From: an uncultured Alphaproteobacteria bacterium
Lineage (GTDB): Bacteria; Pseudomonadota; Alphaproteobacteria; RF32; CAG-239
NCBI GenBank assembly: GCA_934254915.1
Contig: CAKQMH010000006.1
Span: 1-64,000 of the forward strand
Length of the DNA stretch: 64,000 bases
Direction of reading: 5' to 3'
The position numbers were made by a program, and so were the translations under genes. Under the pieces are notes generated by a model, which saw only the letters and a program-made list of their open reading frames with translations, was not told the origin of the DNA and searched no databases. Positions within the stretch are counted from its first letter, which is position 1. The number at the start of each line of letters is the position of its first letter. Below are positions 61,401 through 64,000 of this stretch, one piece after another.

Positions 61401-64000
61401 ATGTTGCTTGATTTCAGAAAATATTTCTCTCGCAAAGTCAGATTGTGCTTAGGCGCTTTGGGAGGAATATTGCTGTCTTTTTCAGTTTCGGCGCAAGAAA
61501 TTACGGCTATCGATTTTAACGGCGACTTGTTGGGTAAAGTTATTCCGGATGGTAAAGTTGTCGGTTTTGACAATCAGCTTATTGGTAATGTTACAGCTGA
61601 CAGCTTGATTGTTAACTTCGACGGTAAATTAATCGGCGGTGTAATCCCGCAAGGTGTTGCTATCGGTAATGACGCCAAACTTTTGGGTAAGGTTAATAAT
61701 GACGGTTCTGTCCGCTTGGCTTCAGGGCAGGTGGTCGGTAAAGTTTTGCCCAACGGCTTAGTGGTTAATGACTATTTTGATATTATAGGCGCGGTTTTGT
61801 TCCCCGGTCTGGTTTATTCGGATGAAGGAAAGACCGTCGGCCGCGTTACCGGTGATGGTTTTTATACCAACCTGCAGGGACAGCAAATCGGTTTGGTAAC
61901 TCCTGACGGCTATGCTTATCGCCGTGCAGGCAGTGATTATATTTTGGACGGACGCCTGATATCTTCCAAAATGGTCGTTTCATTGAGCGGCGAATTTATC
62001 GGCAGTATTGTTCCGGGGGGCAGCGTATCGAACTTTGACGCGCAAATAATCGGACATATCAAAGCTAACGGCTATGCTTATGATGATCAAAACCGCATCA
62101 TCGGGCGCATTGTTAAAACCGGATATGCCTTTGATAATAACGGCTATTACATGGGCTTCGTTACGTATAACGGCGAAGTTATCGAAAATGAGAATTTGGT
62201 CGGACGTATGCGTGCCGACGGTAATATAGTTGATAATGACGGCAATATTATCGGTTATAGTGTTGATATCGCGGCTACGGCTACCGACTTGCACGGCAAG
62301 TACCTTGGACGTCTGATGCCGGACGGCAATTTATCACGCGCTAAGGAAACAACCGCTTTGGTTGGCGCTCGCGGCGTGGTCTTTAATGCCGGCGGTGCTG
62401 CTGTCGGTCAAATCAGCGCTACCGGTCCGGTTTTTGATTATAAAGGCGCTTTTCGCGGCCACGCATTACCTAACGGCAGTATGATTTCCTTGGGGGGAAC
62501 TCCTCAAGGCTATATGGTCAATAATTATGCTTATGATTTGTCGGGACGCGCGGTCGGCGCGGTTTTGAATAATTTTCTGGCTTATGATAATCAAAATGCG
62601 GTTTTAGGCTTAAGCGGTATCGACAGTTCTTTGAACAGTGCTGATGATAAAAGAATTATTTCTCCGCTAGGCTTTATTTTCAATCAGGACGGCAGTATTG
62701 TCGGCAGCGGCTTAGGCTTAGCTTCCGTATACGGCAATGCCGGTAATTTTGCCGGACAATTAAATTTCCGCGGACAAGCCGAAGCTGCCGGCGGAAATAT
62801 TTTGGGCAATGTTGTGCCTTCCGGTTATGTCGTTAACAACACCGACGGGTTAGTCGGCGGCGTTGTTAATGCAACTTATGCCCTGAATACAAAAGGGCAA
62901 AAACTTGGGCATTTAAGCTCGCAAAATCTGATTATTGATGATTCCATGAATGTGGTCGGCAAAGTACTGCCCGATGCTGCGGCAGTTAAGGCCGATGATG
63001 CCGATACGGTTTCGTATATGCCGGTTATCGGACAGGGATATTCGGCATTTATGGTTACGGCCTTTAATGGTAACTTGCTTGGTTATGCCGACATCAACGG
63101 CGACTTAAATGATTTGGGCGGTTCTAAAATCGGTAATATTGTTGAACACGGCTTTGCGGTTGACAATAACAATATTTTGTTGGGTAAACTTCATCCCTTC
63201 AGCTCAATCATAAACAATAATTGTGAAATCAGCGGTGTGGTTACGCCGCAAGGCTCTGTTCAAAACTATCGCGGTATTTATTTAGGCAAAATTCTGACCA
63301 ACGGACAAGCTTTGAGCGATAGCGGCAGCATTATCGGTTATAGTGTCGAGCGCCGTCCGGTTATAAATTATAACGGCGAGGTTATCGGTTTTGTTAATGC
63401 CGACGGTCATGTTATTGATGCGGACAATCGTCAGCTTGGCTGTATTAATAAATTCGGTTACTTGCTTAATGCTGACGGGACGACTGTGGGCGGAACGGTT
63501 AAATATGCGCCGGTTATGGATTTTAACGGCAATGTTATCGGCCGCAGTATCTTGGACGGTAAAGTCGTCAATGATGATAATGTCGTAATCGGCTATGTTT
63601 TGCCGGACGGCAGTGCTAATTCCGATGTCGGCACACCGTTGGGAAGCTTGCTCCGATATACGGTGGCTTTTGATTTGGATAACAAATTCTTAGGGCGTGT
63701 ACAGGATGACGGTTCAGTCATTGCTGATGACGGTCACCAAGCCGGCAAACTTAATTATGAAGGCTATGTCATTTCTGACGGCGGCAAAGTCGGCTATGCC
63801 TTGTATGATATGTATGTTTATGATGCCAATGGTAATGCTGTCGGTATCATCAGCCGCAAGGGCGAAGTCGTCGGTTTTAATAATCAAAACTTAGGTACGG
63901 TTAATCGCGGTTTTGTGGTCGACAAGAGTCAGGATGTTATTGCCCGCGGCAATCGTGATTATTTAATCCGCAACAATTCGTCAGTTGTTTTGGGTGAGCT
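61401..64000 (+). CDS. second giant repeat protein, exported (cut by window end)
   Basis: The frame opens at ATG 61401 (GGAGG at 61386-61390) and stays open to the window end, at least 866 residues. Residues 1-33 form a signal peptide (GALGGILLSFSVSAQ), so the protein is exported and not membrane-anchored like its neighbour. The rest consists of the same kind of 17-residue unit (DFNGDLLGKVIPDGKVVG, DNDGNIIGYS, FNGNVIGRSILDGKVV), more degenerate than in the 58088 product. It begins four bases after that gene, so both come from one transcript. The missing 3' part might carry a VirB10/DotG-type C-terminal domain. That is inference from position only. Confidence 0.7.
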   Translation, partial: MLLDFRKYFSRKVRLCLGALGGILLSFSVSAQEITAIDFNGDLLGKVIPDGKVVGFDNQLIGNVTADSLIVNFDGKLIGGVIPQGVAIGNDAKLLGKVNNDGSVRLASGQVVGKVLPNGLVVNDYFDIIGAVLFPGLVYSDEGKTVGRVTGDGFYTNLQGQQIGLVTPDGYAYRRAGSDYILDGRLISSKMVVSLSGEFIGSIVPGGSVSNFDAQIIGHIKANGYAYDDQNRIIGRIVKTGYAFDNNGYYMGFVTYNGEVIENENLVGRMRADGNIVDNDGNIIGYSVDIAATATDLHGKYLGRLMPDGNLSRAKETTALVGARGVVFNAGGAAVGQISATGPVFDYKGAFRGHALPNGSMISLGGTPQGYMVNNYAYDLSGRAVGAVLNNFLAYDNQNAVLGLSGIDSSLNSADDKRIISPLGFIFNQDGSIVGSGLGLASVYGNAGNFAGQLNFRGQAEAAGGNILGNVVPSGYVVNNTDGLVGGVVNATYALNTKGQKLGHLSSQNLIIDDSMNVVGKVLPDAAAVKADDADTVSYMPVIGQGYSAFMVTAFNGNLLGYADINGDLNDLGGSKIGNIVEHGFAVDNNNILLGKLHPFSSIINNNCEISGVVTPQGSVQNYRGIYLGKILTNGQALSDSGSIIGYSVERRPVINYNGEVIGFVNADGHVIDADNRQLGCINKFGYLLNADGTTVGGTVKYAPVMDFNGNVIGRSILDGKVVNDDNVVIGYVLPDGSANSDVGTPLGSLLRYTVAFDLDNKFLGRVQDDGSVIADDGHQAGKLNYEGYVISDGGKVGYALYDMYVYDANGNAVGIISRKGEVVGFNNQNLGTVNRGFVVDKSQDVIARGNRDYLIRNNSSVVLGE

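Noticed and set aside
36518..64000. Calling the T4SS locus a conjugative element
   Set aside because: No relaxase, coupling protein, origin of transfer or integrase is visible in the window.

Overview
The window looks like a chromosomal segment of an alphaproteobacterium, probably a host-associated lineage. The supporting signs are the ATP synthase F0 order atpI-atpB-atpE-atpF'-atpF (with the duplicated b/b' subunits and no F1 genes alongside), the yebC-ruvC-ruvA-ruvB-ybgC block, a DciA-dsbA pair, an Omp25-type beta-barrel, and a TTAACCAT box of the CtrA half-site type. Base composition is moderate and fairly even. The species cannot be named from the sequence alone.

Layout. 1-425: a 168-base direct duplication carrying tRNA-like tails, and an intact tRNA-Ser(GGA). 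538-6066: a nitronate monooxygenase-like gene; a TerY-type triad (VWA protein, PP2C phosphatase, membrane-anchored Ser/Thr kinase); a tiny lipoprotein; a TlpA-like thioredoxin; and gpt. 6070-17194 (minus strand): a nine-gene type IVb pilus operon of the R64/TCP kind (OmpA-domain protein, TcpQ-like lipoprotein, secretin, PilO2, PilP, PilQ ATPase, PilR, PilS pilin, PilT/DotB-like ATPase). 17535-20891: an unexplained 1118-residue protein transcribed divergently from the pilus operon from its own clear promoter. 21028-36046: mostly housekeeping genes (thioredoxin-like, pepP, prmA, yebC, ruvCAB, ybgC, fliOP, DciA-like, dsbA-like, F0 ATP synthase, GNAT, secreted hypotheticals, outer-membrane barrel).

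36518 to the right end is one long plus-strand type IV secretion locus, and it is the most unusual part. It holds three successive VirB2-like proteins of very different size (113, 241 and 1404 residues, the last with a huge coiled-coil and Ser/Thr-rich tail). VirB3 and VirB4 follow, then six exported coiled-coil or low-complexity proteins (the largest 1347 residues) in the place where VirB5 and VirB6 are expected. Next come two VirB8 paralogues flanking a VirB7-like lipoprotein, and a VirB9 that carries a C-terminal SPOR-like (peptidoglycan-binding) domain. In the VirB10/DotG position are two consecutive very large proteins made almost entirely of a degenerate 17-residue repeat (roughly D-x-x-G-N-x-I-G-x-V-x-x-D-G-x-V-V). 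The second is cut by the window edge. The order VirB8, VirB9, repeat protein parallels icmL-icmK-icmE (dotI-dotH-dotG) of Dot/Icm systems, but the repeat is of a different kind. No VirB6, VirB10 C-terminal domain, VirB11, VirD4 or relaxase is visible in this locus within the window, so an effector or adhesion machine cannot be separated from a conjugation machine here.

The pilus operon supplies an envelope-spanning secretin machine with two ATPases, and the T4SS locus supplies a second one with its own energiser (VirB4). Both loci contain proteins predicted to grip peptidoglycan (OmpA-like in the first, SPOR in the second).
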